From Mesostigma viride (Eukaryota; Streptophyta; Mesostigmatophyceae; Mesostigmatales; Mesostigmataceae): DNA of 40,000 nt. The first letter of the stretch is position 1. Each line of letters opens with the position of its first letter. Positions 11,332 to 21,925 of the stretch are shown here, piece by piece. A program made the translations under genes and the position numbers. Location of the stretch: NCBI GenBank assembly GCA_009746045.1, contig RPFO01000814.1:217501-257500 (forward strand), written 5' to 3'. The notes beneath the pieces were generated by a model. The model worked only from the letters and a program-made list of their open reading frames with translations, was not told the origin of the DNA and searched no databases.

Positions 11332-11914
11332 TGTTATATTATAGGTTTCAGCTCGCAGTCACATGGAAATAATTAATGATTGTGTGCCGGTACTTAGCCA
11401 TTTTGTGGTTCGAGGCGTTCGGGTTAATTCAGCGAATTGGGACTTAGCCGTTTTGAGGTTCGGCTGAATTTTGGCTTGTGTGATCCACAACGATTTAAGT
11501 TACGCTGTGTGCGTTATGCCTCGTGAGTTACGCCCTAGACTTTGGCTGCGCGGCACTGGTCCGGTACTGAGGTGCGGACTAGGATTCTGGGTACTGCCGG
11601 CTGGCGTGACAAGTGGCGAGATACTGGTGTGTGTCGATTGGTCGGTACTCGGCTGGTGTGTTGTAACGGAGATGTGTAACGGAGATGCGTTCCCAGGCTT
11701 GCGTCGGTGCCTAGCGCTGCAGGCTAGCCTAGCCGCCTGACAGACGATGATGATCCAAAAGCCAGCATTGTGTTGCGGCGGTCCAACGGTTGTTGCTGCT
11801 ATGCTGGCAATGGCTATGGTTGCGCTGGTAAATTAAGCTGGGGGCTTGGCTCTGAGTTTGTAACCTGATTACCGTAAAATTATCATTTAATAAAATTCGA
11901 ACTCGATTTTAACA
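11332..11914 (+). repeat. 5' LTR
   Basis: 583 bp, starting TGTTATATTATAGG and ending TTTTAACA (TG...CA). It matches the 3' LTR base for base as far as I can compare by eye. Its end contains an AATAAA-like word (TTTAATAAAATT). An 89-codon open frame inside occurs in both LTRs only because the LTRs are identical, and I do not call it a gene. Confidence 0.96.
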
Positions 11915-11954
11915 TGTACTAGGACGGGGTTAATTAATAAGGAAAAACGTAGCA

Positions 11955-12928
11955 ATGTCGGATCAAGAACAAGAAGAGACGGATTCGAGAAAGCGTACTG
12001 GGTGGAAGGATTTAAGAAATGAGAAGAATTTGATAGAGCTGTGCAAAACACGAGTCGGGACAGTTCCTCTTGATGCGGCAGTGACATTGGTAGAGGATTT
12101 CTGTGACAGGTTTGAGGCGTTTGTGGCGGATCATGCAGATAAAACCGAGGATCTGTATGGGCTATTCCGGGATGCCGGAATGTTTAGAGCCGACAACGCC
12201 ATTCTAGTAAATTGCCTGCGCTCCTGCCGTGACGAGAAAATCGAGGGCGCTGCAATTGGAGGTAGGTTGCGTGCAGCACTTCTTGAATCGAAAGCATCTG
12301 CCAAGTCTCGTCATGTTGGCATTTATAATTGGGTGCCGAAGCGTCCCTACACACTCGACCTTCTCGCTTTGAGAAATGCGAGAAACGAGAGTGTAAAGGA
12401 TGGCATTCCGGTGGTGGAACTGGCGGTGGTGGACCGTTATGTTCGCAATGCCAAGGACCTTAATTTCCAGAATGCCATGGCAGCTCTCAAGCGTGAGAAA
12501 GCCGAGGATGATCTCAATAAGGCGATTGAGGTTATCACGGGCATTGTCGAGGGTGAGGAGAGGGACATGGTGGCCCAACTGCGGGCCCAAGGTAAGCTCA
12601 ATGAGCTGGGTCTGATTTCCCCTGCATTACCGCCTGTCGCTGTGAATTCCATTCCTTCTTCTGGTGGTGCCCAAAGTGGTGCTGCTAAAGCGCCGGATGG
12701 GGGCAAGGTGGCCGCCATTGCGGGCGGTGGTGGCTCTAGCGGCGCGGGGCCCAGCGGGCCTCGGGGCAATGGGGGCCCGATGCGTAGGGGCAATAAGGGC
12801 AGCTTCAGCCGAGCGCAGCGCATGCCTGGGAAGCGATGGCAGCAAGGTAGACAGCAGCCATACCCGCAGCAGCAGCAGCATGCACAACAGCCTGCAGCTG
12901 CGTCGCCGTATCAGCAGCAACAGCGCTC

Positions 12929-12972
<44 letters not shown>

Positions 12973-13681
12973 GTGCACAGCCGGCGGTGCATGGGGGCCG
13001 GGCCCACTTCAAATGTTCCGCCGTCCAAGCCAAGTGTGTGACACTTTTTCGCTATTTTCGCAAAAAAAAAATAAAATTTCGCACGAGTTCGCGTGATTTT
13101 CGCGTGATTTTCGCAAAATTTTCACACATTTTCGCACGATTTCGCACGATTTCGCACAATTTTGCATGATTTCGCACAATTTCGCATGGATTTCAACCAA
13201 GGGTCGTTTTGGGGAGTGACGTTTGACAAAATTTCGCATGAATTCACACACGTTGTGCACATCAAAATTTTTTACCGTCGACATTTTTCACATGAAATTT
13301 CGCACAATTTCAGCAAATTTCGCACAAATTCGCACGATTTCAGCAAATTTCACACGATTTCAGCAAATTTCGCACAATTTCGCACGATTTCGCACGACGA
13401 ATCACTCTGCAGAGTGACGATCGTCGAAAAAGTAAAAAAAACGACCAAAAGTGTCACACTTTTCGGAACATTTGAAGTGGGCCCGGCCTGGGGCATGCTT
13501 TGTGTGTGGGAAGTCGGGACACATGGCAGCCAATTGCTATCACAGGCACAAGGACACTCTCCAGGCACGCAGCAACGCCAACTCGCAAGCACCAGCGGTG
13601 TGTCACAGGTGTGGGCAGCCAGGGCACTTTGCGAGGGACACTCACCTGTGCCCAGCGGCCCAGGGCGGTGGCCGTAGGTGA
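11955..13681 (+). pseudogene. Retrotransposon gag, interrupted by a MITE
   Basis: The ATG at 11955 opens a frame with a charged, helix-rich N-terminal region, then a Gly/Pro/Arg-rich segment and a CAG-encoded glutamine run (about 12855-12975). The frame is broken at 13002 by a 481-bp element. It resumes at 13487 with a CCHC zinc knuckle (C-x2-C-x4-H-x4-C, CFVCGKSGHMAANC) and a second, degenerate knuckle beginning CHRCGQPGH. Removing the element and one CCGG copy joins the two halves in frame, so the break is due to insertion. Gag forms the particle and binds RNA. The frame ends at UGA 13679-13681, in the same frame as integrase. Without the insert the protein would be roughly 410 residues. 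Confidence 0.85.
13002..13482. mobile_element. 481-bp MITE nested in gag
   Basis: A 19-bp perfect terminal inverted repeat, GCCCACTTCAAATGTTCCG, lies at 13002-13020 and inverted at 13464-13482. It is flanked by CCGG (12998-13001 and 13483-13486). The interior is an AT-rich array of degenerate TTTCGCACGA / TTTCAGCAAA units. Near each end is an AAGTGT...ACACTT palindrome (13034-13051 and 13452-13468). It has no coding capacity. The gag frame is restored when the element and one CCGG are removed. Confidence 0.88.
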
Positions 13682-13690
13682 CTAGGTGAG
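13679..13690 (+). promoter_or_regulatory. gag/pol UGA junction, candidate stop-codon readthrough site
   Basis: Gag ends at UGA and the integrase frame continues in the same phase. The bases after the stop are CUAGG. UGA followed by CUAG is a well-known efficient readthrough context in other eukaryotic and viral genes. No other stop separates the frames before the first downstream ATG at 13697. Function here is inference; re-initiation at 13697 is the alternative. Confidence 0.55.
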
Positions 13691-15577
13691 GTTGGCATGC
13701 GGGCTGGTGCAGGGGAGGCCAGCTCGACCCCCCAGGTGTACTCACCCTACCTGGGTGCTCAGGTGGCGGTGCTAGCAGGCACTAGGGAGAAGGGGGGCCA
13801 CCTGGAGCATGGGACAGCTGCAGAAGGGGGAAGGGCAGTGTCTCAGGGGATGGGGAATGAGTGGGTTGGAGGCGCTGCAGGGGGGCACACCGCAGCGGGC
13901 GGGCCGCCGGTAGGTGGTACCTCACCAGACCCTAGTTCAGCACATGTGAATGGTGCGGCGTGCGGTGAGGCAGCCGGGTCGCTCAGTGTACTTAACATGG
14001 CCACACGGTTACACAAAGCACTAGGGCATGGGCATGCGGGTGAGGAGTGGGCAGCCATGCTAGGGTTTACAGACTTAGTGGATATGTGCAAGCAGGTGTG
14101 GTTAAGGTGTCGCAAATGTCAGGAGCGGGCACCTAAACCGCACAAGTTCCATGCACGTAGGCCAGAGTTTGAGCGAGGTGTGGTGCAGTGTGATGTATTC
14201 ATGTATGACGACAGAGACTACGTGCTTGCAGTGGGCAGGTTCTCCAGGTACAAGGTCATGGTGCCACTTGAGCGCAAGCTGAAGGAGCACTTGTGTGATG
14301 CATTGCGTCTCCTCAGGTCCAAGTTTGGTGTGGCATCTGTGTTGGAGTGCGATCAGCAGTTTGAGTGCTGTGTGGGTGAGCCGGGTGTGGGGAAGATAGA
14401 ACTTGCTGGGGTAGCTGACCACGAGCACCAGGGTCTTGTCGAGCGCCACATACAGACATCGAAGCAGGTGATGGCATGCATGGAGAAGATGAGAACAGGC
14501 TCGTATCGTGAGAGGCTGGTGATCTGCAATGAGATAGAGCAATGTCTCAACAACCGTGTAATGGTCAAGGTGTTGGGTGGGCAGGTGGCAGTCACGCCTA
14601 AGGGAGTGGAGATGGGCTTGTTGTCACCTGAGGCTGTGGAAGAGTACAGGGATTATTTGAGCGATCGTTACGTGCGCATGGTAAAGATGGACCTGCGACG
14701 TGGACAGGTTTATGTGCCGTGCGTGAACGCCAGGGTCTGGGCCTACGCGGAGGGCAGTCATGGAAAACGGGGCCTATGGAGAGGTCCCGGTGTGGTCAAG
14801 GAGATCGATCCTGATCACATGCTTGCTTCGGTAGCGCTAGAGGACAGTTGCTACGACAAGCTGCTAGCGTGGAAACACCTGCGCCCCTACTATGACGGGC
14901 TGGGGCCGCCAGACCCACCCGCTGAGGAAGGTGTTAGGGACCCCAGTGTGCAGGCTGGGGGTGAGGCGGGGGATCCCGGGGCTGCAGGGGGGGTGAGGGA
15001 GGGGGGTGGGCCTGATCAACCTACTCGCTCCCTTTCGCCGGAAGCTGGGTTGCCACCTTCCAAGGGCGGTCCCGCTAGCGTGGGGTCGGGCGGTTCGGGG
15101 GTTGCCCCAGCCGTTGACGACCAGGAGAAGCAGCGCGCCGCGGTACTAGCCCGCCTAGTGGAGCGCCTGCAGGAAGCTCGACGCGCTGCCACGGTGGGCG
15201 AGCAGCGGCAGTTGGGGGGCAACATCTCGCGGGCCGGCAAGGAGCGGGTGGCCGAAGGTGGGATGGTACCACGGTCCGGTGAGGCGGGTGAGCCAGCCGA
15301 AGGTGGGGTTGCACGGGCCGGCGATGCTGGGGCATTGACCGCAGGTGCGGGGCAGCAGGCTGGTGGCGTTGGCGGGTTGGCCGACGCGGGGCCTATATTG
15401 CCGAGTGAGGGCGACAGCCCCATGGACGACAGCGAGGCTGTCGAGGAGAGAGGTGAGCCAGGTGAGCTGGTGGCTGCGGTCTCTAAGCTTGCCAACTGGT
15501 ATTCGGACGGGCTGGGTAGTTGTCGATTGGAAGTGGACACTGACGCGCGGTGGTGTGCTTGCTGGGTGAGGGAGTAG
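13682..15577 (+). CDS. Retrotransposon integrase with long C-terminal linker
   Basis: Numbering from the ATG at 13697: an H2C2 zinc-binding domain (H106, H111, C138, C141), then a DDE core with D166 (QCDVF), D219 (ECDQQF) and E249 (GLVERH). D to E spacing is 29 residues instead of the usual ~35. Residues 345-398 (WRGPGVV...HLRPYY) resemble the GPY/F module found at the end of Ty3/gypsy-type integrases. Residues 400-600 are a low-complexity Gly/Pro/Ala linker. Integrase inserts the cDNA into the genome. It follows the gag UGA directly, with no protease in between. The frame ends where the protease begins, at an apparent single-base frameshift near 15550. Confidence 0.85.
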   Translation, partial: LGEVGMRAGAGEASSTPQVYSPYLGAQVAVLAGTREKGGHLEHGTAAEGGRAVSQGMGNEWVGGAAGGHTAAGGPPVGGTSPDPSSAHVNGAACGEAAGSLSVLNMATRLHKALGHGHAGEEWAAMLGFTDLVDMCKQVWLRCRKCQERAPKPHKFHARRPEFERGVVQCDVFMYDDRDYVLAVGRFSRYKVMVPLERKLKEHLCDALRLLRSKFGVASVLECDQQFECCVGEPGVGKIELAGVADHEHQGLVERHIQTSKQVMACMEKMRTGSYRERLVICNEIEQCLNNRVMVKVLGGQVAVTPKGVEMGLLSPEAVEEYRDYLSDRYVRMVKMDLRRGQVYVPCVNARVWAYAEGSHGKRGLWRGPGVVKEIDPDHMLASVALEDSCYDKLLAWKHLRPYYDGLGPPDPPAEEGVRDPSVQAGGEAGDPGAAGGVREGGGPDQPTRSLSPEAGLPPSKGGPASVGSGGSGVAPAVDDQEKQRAAVLARLVERLQEARRAATVGEQRQLGGNISRAGKERVAEGGMVPRSGEAGEPAEGGVARAGDAGALTAGAGQQAGGVGGLADAGPILPSEGDSPMDDSEAVEERGEPGELVAAVSKLANWYSDGLGSCRLEVDTDARWCACWVRE

Positions 15578-15795
15578 CCAGGCATCTGCCGTGCACTGCG
15601 TCCAGGTGGAGGTATGTGGAGGACTTCTCCGGGTTAGTGAGGATGCCGGTGCGGGGTGAGGTAATGCTGACGATCTTGGGGAGAGAGACGCCGTTTTGCG
15701 TGCTCGAGGGGTATGATGGACCCGCCATTTTGGGACTTCCTTTCCTGGACCATCCTGATGTGCGGATTCAGAGCTCATTGCTAACCCGAGTAGGT
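15520..15795 (+). pseudogene. Retropepsin-like protease, frameshifted, downstream of integrase
   Basis: The active-site region is in the integrase frame (LEVDTDA, about 15529-15549). The rest is in the next frame from about 15550: a VARHL helix, a GLVRMPVRG strand, and the signature ILGLPFLD near 15729-15752, matching the ILGxxFL end of clan AA aspartic proteases. The catalytic D-T/S-G-A motif reads D-T-D-A, so the glycine is replaced. Together with the frameshift this points to an inactive protease in this copy. In copia elements this domain normally sits between gag and integrase; here it lies between integrase and RT. Confidence 0.65.
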
Positions 15796-16315
15796 CACGG
15801 GTCGATAGAGCTACAGTCTTACAAGTCAGTCGAGCCTCTCAGTCGCATTTGCAGCACAGTGGCTAGGCTAGCAGCACTGTCGGGTACGGAGGGTGTAGCG
15901 TGGGGCGCTGATCTCCCGCCAGCTGCTGACCTCGTTATGCCTGCATTACTGCATCCCAACAGCCTAGGAATCACTGAGAGGGACATAGCCGCACATTCCC
16001 CGATCACATTCCCTGAGCTTGTACTGCAGATGTCAACGCCTAGTGGGTTCTCGAGCTGGTGGTGTGCATTCCGTAGGGCACTTGAGGAGTGGCAGGGCTA
16101 CGGGGTGTATGAACCGCTTGACACGGTGCCGAAGGGGGCTAGGGTGCTTCCGCTGAAGATGGTGCTGTCCCACAAGGTGAAGGCAGGTGTGGAGATCTGC
16201 TACGTGAGGCCGGTATCACAAGAGTTTGCAGGTACTAGCCCGCTGGCCAAGGAGGAGCTCTACACCCCAGGGATGGCATGGGACACGTTCAGGATGGTTA
16301 GCATGATTTTTCTTA
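15796..16315 (+). pseudogene. Reverse transcriptase, N-terminal part (before CACTA insertion)
   Basis: After a ~80-residue linker, the segment from about 16048 (WWCAFRRALEEW, then VYEPLDTVPKGARVLPLKMV) corresponds to the start of copia-type RT, where W-x2-A-x3-E and a KWV-like strand precede fingers motifs. The frame is cut at 16315 by the CACTA element and continues at 21942. When the insert and one TA are removed the two halves are in phase. The break lies about 40 bp before the first catalytic aspartate codon. Confidence 0.8.
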
Positions 16316-16329
16316 CACTAGAAAAGCAT

Positions 16330-16690
16330 ATGACCGGGCGGTAACACGCCCGGTAACACGAACGAACCCGGTAACGGGGCCGGTAACATGCACGGACCCA
16401 TGTTACCGGCCGGTAACAGGGTCCGTTCCGGTTACGGCCGCAGTTACCGGAACGTGCCCGGTAACGTGAACGTGGCCACGTTCGGGTTACCGGGCAGAAC
16501 AAGCCCGGTAACAAGGCCTTGTTATCGGGCCGGTTCAGGTTACCGCCCGGTAACCGGAACGAGGCCACGTTCACGTTATTGCCCGGTAACTAGGCCTTGT
16601 TACCGGGCTGGTTCAGGTTACCGCCCGGTAAACGTTCAGGTTACCGGTCAGGTTATGGGGTCCGTTACTGTACGATCCCGGTATTCGTCC
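16330..16690. repeat. CACTA left subterminal repeats
   Basis: More than 15 copies of CCCGGTAAC or its complement GTTACCGGG, often with AACG/ACGTT spacers, in direct and inverted order. In CACTA elements such arrays bind the transposase; that role is inferred. Confidence 0.88.
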
Positions 16691-17340
16691 CGTAGGTTAC
16701 ACACTACCGGTACTACAATCATGTCGTTATGTCGTTCTGAATTGCAGTCACCAGGATGTCACTTAGAATTTCACTTAGCATTTCGGTCAACCTAACCCCT
16801 AACACCCATTTACCCGGGGGAAAAAAAAAATGAATGGGATTTGCAGCAAGGCTCATGCAAGACGAGTTTCATTTTCATAAAACATTTCATTATTACATGC
16901 AGGATTACATGTCATGCACAAAAATCCAACGCCCTCACAGAAAGAAGCATATCAAGTCAACATCAAATTCGTGGCTTCTCTTCGTGGCTTGAAATACTGT
17001 TTCCATGCGGTGCTTAGGACAGATCCGGGGATGTCGGCACCGCACAGAAGCTCCATCCGGGAGCAAGTGCGCCGGGGGAAGATGTTGTACATCCAGAGCT
17101 CGATATGTACGGGAAGCCGTCGTGTTGGAAACCGAGGTGTCTCCACAGAATTCCGCGCGCAGGCAGCTTGTGCCTTTACGGGGGAAGACCTGCGACACAA
17201 AAACCGTGTCCGGACAAAGCAATACGGAGAAATGGCAACGGCAGATGGAGCCGGCAAAGGCCGCTTGTAAGGAAAGTGATTTTTAATGCACGAATCAATG
17301 TATAATGCATGCTACATCGCCATCGCTTGGGCGGTGAAAA
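16691..17340. other. CACTA interior, unidentified open frame region
   Basis: The region is open on both strands for about 100 codons (16914-17270 plus; 17257-16952 minus). No domain or family is recognised. It may be a captured fragment or chance. Confidence 0.3.
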
Positions 17341-17620
17341 GACAAGGACCAAGCACATGCACCCACCTAGCCTTCGTGCCTCCCTCCCTTGACGAGGACC
17401 AACCACATGCCCCCACCTACCCTTCGTCCATCCCGCCCTTGACGAGGCACAACCATGTGCCCCCACCTACCCTTCGTGCATCCCTCCCTTGACAAGAAAC
17501 AAGCACGTGCACCTACCTAACCTTTGTGCATCCCTCCCTTGGCAAGGAACAAGCACACCCACCCACCTACTCCACATGCATCCCTCCCTTGACAAGGAAC
17601 AAGCACGATCACCCTGCTAC
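17341..17620. repeat. 50-bp tandem repeat inside CACTA
   Basis: Six imperfect units at 17341, 17391, 17441, 17491, 17541 and 17591, each starting GACAAGGACC-like and containing CCCACCTACCCTTCGTGCAT. The period is exactly 50 bp. Confidence 0.9.
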
Positions 17621-18020
17621 CCACTAGCATGGTAGCAAGGCAGACCTTACAATTGCATGTGATGTTTATCGGTAGAAACTGTTAGACAACTAGCAAACGA
17701 GCCAGCCGGTGAAGAGCAAGGCACGCATGCAAGGAATTTGTCGTTGCCTATGTCTACCCTTGTGTTTGTCACTGCAGTTGATGGAAAAAGAGTGCTTAGA
17801 AAGCAAGAATGCTTTAACGTTGGTAATAGCAGAGGTGGCGGCAGCAAAAACACTGCGGATGGTTTCCAGCACTAATGTGGATAGTGATAATGCATGCCAC
17901 TTAACGGGACCATATAAACCACAACAAGGATAAATCGTGAGAGCAAAAGAAAGGGGAGTAGAAAATGGCCGGCTTACCTAGCAACAACAAAAAAATTGCA
18001 TGAAAAACGAGATAACTCAC

Positions 18021-18140
18021 CTTTGTCGCAGCAGTGACCATATCAGACAGCTCACAAAAACTTGTTGATCCTTGAAACTTCCTGCTTGAAGGCAGCCACC
18101 AACGGTGTGGAGTGTTCACCCCAGTCCTTCTCAACAGCCA
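18021..18140 (-). pseudogene. Exon-like fragment inside CACTA (minus strand)
   Basis: On the minus strand a coding-like stretch reads EKDWGEHSTPLVAAFKQEV and then, after a +/-1 slip in a run of five T, CELSDMVTAATK. It ends at a perfect donor, AAG|GTGAGT (exon end 18021). A second exon-like block on the same strand near 17872-17780 starts after an AG. CACTA elements often carry host gene fragments, so this may be a captured exon. I could not name the source gene. The slip suggests decay or a wrong model. Confidence 0.3.
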
Positions 18141-18893
18141 AGGGAAAGGGAAAGAGAGAGGAGGGGTGCGGGAGGAACAAGAGAGCGGGGGTTGGGAAGG
18201 GGGAGAGAGAGGGAGAGAGAGGGAGAGAGAGGGGGAGCGAGGGGCAGCGAGGGGGAGCGAGGGGGGCGAGGGGAGCGAGGGGGGCGAGGGGGGGGAGGGG
18301 GGCGAGGGGGAGCGAGGGGGAGCGAGGGGAGCGAGGGGGGCGAGGGGGGCGAGGGGGGCGAGGGGGGCGAGGGGAGCGAGGGGGAGCGAGGGGGAGCGAG
18401 GGGAGCGAGGGGGGCGAGGGGGGCGAGGGGGGCGAGGGGGGCGAGGGGGGCGAGGGGGGCGAGGGGGCGAGGGGGCGAGGGGAGCGAGGGGAGCGAGGGG
18501 AGCGAGGGGAGCGAGGGGAGCGAGGGGCAGCGAGGGGGAGCGAGGGGGAGCGAGGGGAGCGAGGGGCAGCGAGGGGCAGCGAGGGGAGCGAGGGGGAGCG
18601 AGGGGAGCGAGGGGGAGCGAGGGGAGCGAGGGGGCGAGGGGGGCGAGGGGAGCGAGGGGAGCGAGGGGAGCGAGGGGCAGCGAGCGAGGGGAGCGAGGGG
18701 GGCGAGCGAGGGGGCGAGGGGGGCGAGGGGGGCGAGGGGGGGAGGGGGGCGAGGGGGGCGAGGGGGGCGAGGGGGGCGAGGGGGGCGAGGGGGGCGAGGG
18801 GAGCGAGGGGGAGCGAGGGGGAGCGAGGGGAGAGAGGGGGAGAGAGAGGAGAGAGAGAGGGGAGAGAGAGGGAGAGAGAGGGGGAGAGAGGGC
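18141..18893. repeat. GGGAGCGA / GGGGCGA minisatellite
   Basis: Purine-rich array of 7-9-bp units (GAGGGGAGC, GAGGGGGGC, GAGGGGCAGC), grading into GAGA at the right end. All frames are open for 260-290 codons on both strands because the units lack stop triplets. Not coding. Confidence 0.96.
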
Positions 18894-19600
18894 TACTAAA
18901 ATTCACCAAGCAAGCATGCAAGGAAGCAAGGCCGGACTAACCGAGGAAGCAAGGGACTAATTAAATTCAGCAAGCAAGCAAGAGTGGCTAACCAAGGAAG
19001 CAAGGGCCTAACCAAGGAAGCAAGGGACTAATTGAATTCAGCAAGCAAGCGTACATGCGCGCAAGGAAGAGAGTGGCTAAAAAAGGAAGCAAGGGCCTAA
19101 CAAAGGAATCAAGGGACTACTGAAATTCAGCAAGCAAGCAATTGCAAGCATGCAAGGAAGAGGGGCTAACAAAGGAAGCAACGGCCTAACAAAGGAATCA
19201 GGGGACTGCTTCCATTCAGCAAGTGGTCAAGCATGCAGGGAAGGAACGGCCTAACCAAGTAGGCAGGGTCATATCAAAGGAAGCAAGGCATTAATTAAAT
19301 TCAGCAAGCATGCTAGGAAGAGTGGCTGACAAAGGAAGCATGGGAATAACCAAGGAAGCAAGGGACTGATTACATTCAGGAAGCACGCATGCAAGGAAGC
19401 AAGGGAATAAAGAAAGGAATTAATCAAATTCAGCAAGCGGCTATACAACGAAGCAAGGGCCTAATCAAGGAAGAAAGCAACCACGCAAAGAAGCAGGCAA
19501 GCATGCAAAGACGGAAACAAGCATGCAAGGAAGCAAGGGCTTTATCGAACTCAGCAAGCAAGCAAGCATGCAAGGAAGCAAGGAGCAAGTGAGGGACCAA
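18894..19600. repeat. Degenerate AAGCATGCAAGGAAGCAAGGG repeats
   Basis: Loose tandem array of 40-60-bp units with CAAGGAAGCAAGGG, CTAATTAAATTCAGCAAGCA and AGCATGCAAGG words. Very AAG-rich, no gene. Confidence 0.88.
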
Positions 19601-21464
19601 GGGACTAATCAACTTTATGACACTTACCACGCAGAAGGGACAAACTCACAGCGGAGAAGATAACACTCCGTCCCTCCTGTTGCGATTGCAAAGGGGTGAA
19701 AGAATAGTGGTGATGTGAGGAATGAATTCCAGTGCAAAATTAGGAAAATACCTTCAATAACAAAGCTAGTAAGTAGGTAAGGTAATTAAAAGTAGGTAGC
19801 AAACTGATGACAACACGCACATACTCACGCATGGACCAACCAAGTTAGTATCTAATCAACTATGTGGCTAATGAGGAAGCACCATGAAACATTTGACTTT
19901 ACTGGCTTCATCAGAACACGTCTAGATGCTTTTCCTTTGCAAAGATAGTCGCAATTGACGCTTGGGGCCTGCATGGGATTCAGGTCTGCATGGACGTGCT
20001 TTGACAACAAACGGGCATGTACACACGAAAATGCCGAAGGACGGTACTTCATGATGGTCATCTTCATGAAATTGACCACGCATGTAAGAGGAAAAGAAAT
20101 CAAGAATTCAGAGTTCATGCAATACTAAGAAACCAGCTTTTGCTCAGAATGCCGCTTTTGCGGTCTATGGGCCTTCCAATGCAACCTGCCAAGCCATTCT
20201 CATAAGTATCCTTGCTCAGCTACGCCGTTGCTCATTTTCCCAGCTCCATTCCTCTTCGATCACAGCCTGTCCATGACGGCCTTGTAGGTTTTGGATAGCT
20301 CCAGAATCTCGCTCTGCTTATTCTTCGTTACTTATGTCACTCACATGTCGTCGCTACTAGAACCGCTTCTAGTGCGGTTCTCGCTGCCACCCCTGCTGCC
20401 ATGCGGTCTGCACTGCAGCTCATCGCTCCATTTACCGCTCGCGTTCTCTTGAATTGCTACCCCTGCATACTGCCGGATTCGGGAGAGGCCTCCAGGATTG
20501 GCTCCTCGTCGGTGCTGTCGTGGAAATACATCGCGGCTGACGTCCTAGCTACCTAACAAGAGGCACTGTGTACGTAGTGGGAATCACCATCCTTAGCTCA
20601 TTTGAGCGATTCTTGACAAACTGCCAGGCCGCATTGAAAAAACAACCAGAATAACATCGAATTTCTCCAGGCATACTCGGTTACGGACCTACATCTAAAC
20701 TGTATGTGGAAACTCTCTGAACTTCGCAGAGAGTTTTCCGTGCTGGCAATCCTTCTTTTCCCGACCTTAACAGTCCACCATTCCTGCCAGACGAATTCTG
20801 CCATGTCAACCCTATCTTGTCCCGAGCCAGCACTGTCACAAGCGCTGGCGTACTGGCCAGCGGCGATAATGTTTCCGCCCGCCGCCATTCATGCCTTTCG
20901 TCAGTTCCGTGTCCGCCGACCGCCATCCCCGCCCCTGGTCTTCTAACGTCTTTCTTTGGAGGTAACAACCCGTTCCCCAAATTTGAAATCCGCGCGGCGA
21001 AGGTTTTGTGCCAGGCATTAGTACGCGCGGTACATATCTGTGCTTCGAACCGTACATCAATGTGCCTCGTACTGAACGGTGCAACGTACGGCAAGCAAAA
21101 CGGACTGGAAGGACCCGTCTAGTATCCCGTACATAGGCAACGAACGCAAGATGTTAATTAATATGCTCCATGACTCCCTAGAGGAGCACGAGTTTAATTA
21201 ATAACGAGCTTAATTATTAATAACGAGTTTAATTATGTAATATCGAAGAGAGTCAACCATGCAGCACCGACATGTCATTTATCAAGGAGACAACCAGCGC
21301 AGGCCAGAAATCGGGAGAATCCGGACCATGGTAGCTCGAGCCTGCCGTTATCTTGTCCGCGTTGGCGAGTCCGGTTCATGATGATGAATATGAATGGAGA
21401 TGGAAATGTCACATACACGGTGTAGCCTTGCATGCGTTGAAATTATGGCTGGCTTACGTGTAGA
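19601..21464. other. CACTA interior, no gene recognised
   Basis: Mixed-composition sequence with open frames up to 137 codons (20681-21094 minus) that match nothing I know. It contains a TTAATTAATAA-rich patch around 21155-21240. A multi-exon transposase cannot be excluded by eye. Confidence 0.4.
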
Positions 21465-21925
21465 GTAACATGAACATGCCCGGTAACCGGCAACGTACCA
21501 TGAACGTGCCCGGTAACACACCCAGTAACACGAACATGCCCGGTAACCGGCCCGGTAACACGCACTAGCCCGGTAACATGAACATGCCCGGTAACAGGCA
21601 TCGTAACATGAACGTACCCGGTAACACGCCCGGTAACACGAACATGCCCGGTAACTGGCCCGGTAACACGAACTGGCCCGGTAACATGAACATGCCCGGT
21701 AACAGGCATCGTAGCATGAACGTGCCCGGTAACACGCCCGGTAACACGAACGAACCCGGTAACCGGCCCGGTAACACGAACTGGCCCGGTAACACGAACG
21801 GACCCATGTTACCGCCCGGTAACATGAACGGACCCATGTTACCGGACGGTAACATGGGTCCGTTCATGTTACCGGGCATGTTACCGGGTTCGTTCGTGTT
21901 ACCGGGCGTGTTACCGCCCGGTCAT
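21465..21925. repeat. CACTA right subterminal repeats
   Basis: About 25 CCCGGTAAC units with AACATGAACG / AACACGAAC spacers. The last ~100 bp are in inverted orientation (GTTACCGGG), mirroring the left end. Confidence 0.9.

Noticed and set aside
11471-11740. 89-codon frame present identically at 23819-24088
   Set aside because: It lies inside the LTRs; identity reflects LTR identity, not protein conservation.
11915-11935. Primer-binding site after the 5' LTR
   Set aside because: The sequence TGTACTAGGACGGGG does not match a TGG-starting tRNA 3'-end complement, and I could not fit a half-tRNA-iMet primer by eye.
17341-17620. CRISPR-like regular 50-bp spacing
   Set aside because: The whole unit is repeated without unique spacers, inside a eukaryotic transposon; it is a minisatellite.
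17780-18140. Assignment of the CACTA exon-like blocks to dynein heavy chain
   Set aside because: Only a loose resemblance (a QEV-x-R-x-N motif and an LETIR motif), with wrong spacing and a frame slip.
18062-18960. Gly/Glu/Arg-rich and Pro/Ser-rich frames of ~260-290 codons
   Set aside because: Produced by the GGGGAGCGA minisatellite in every phase.
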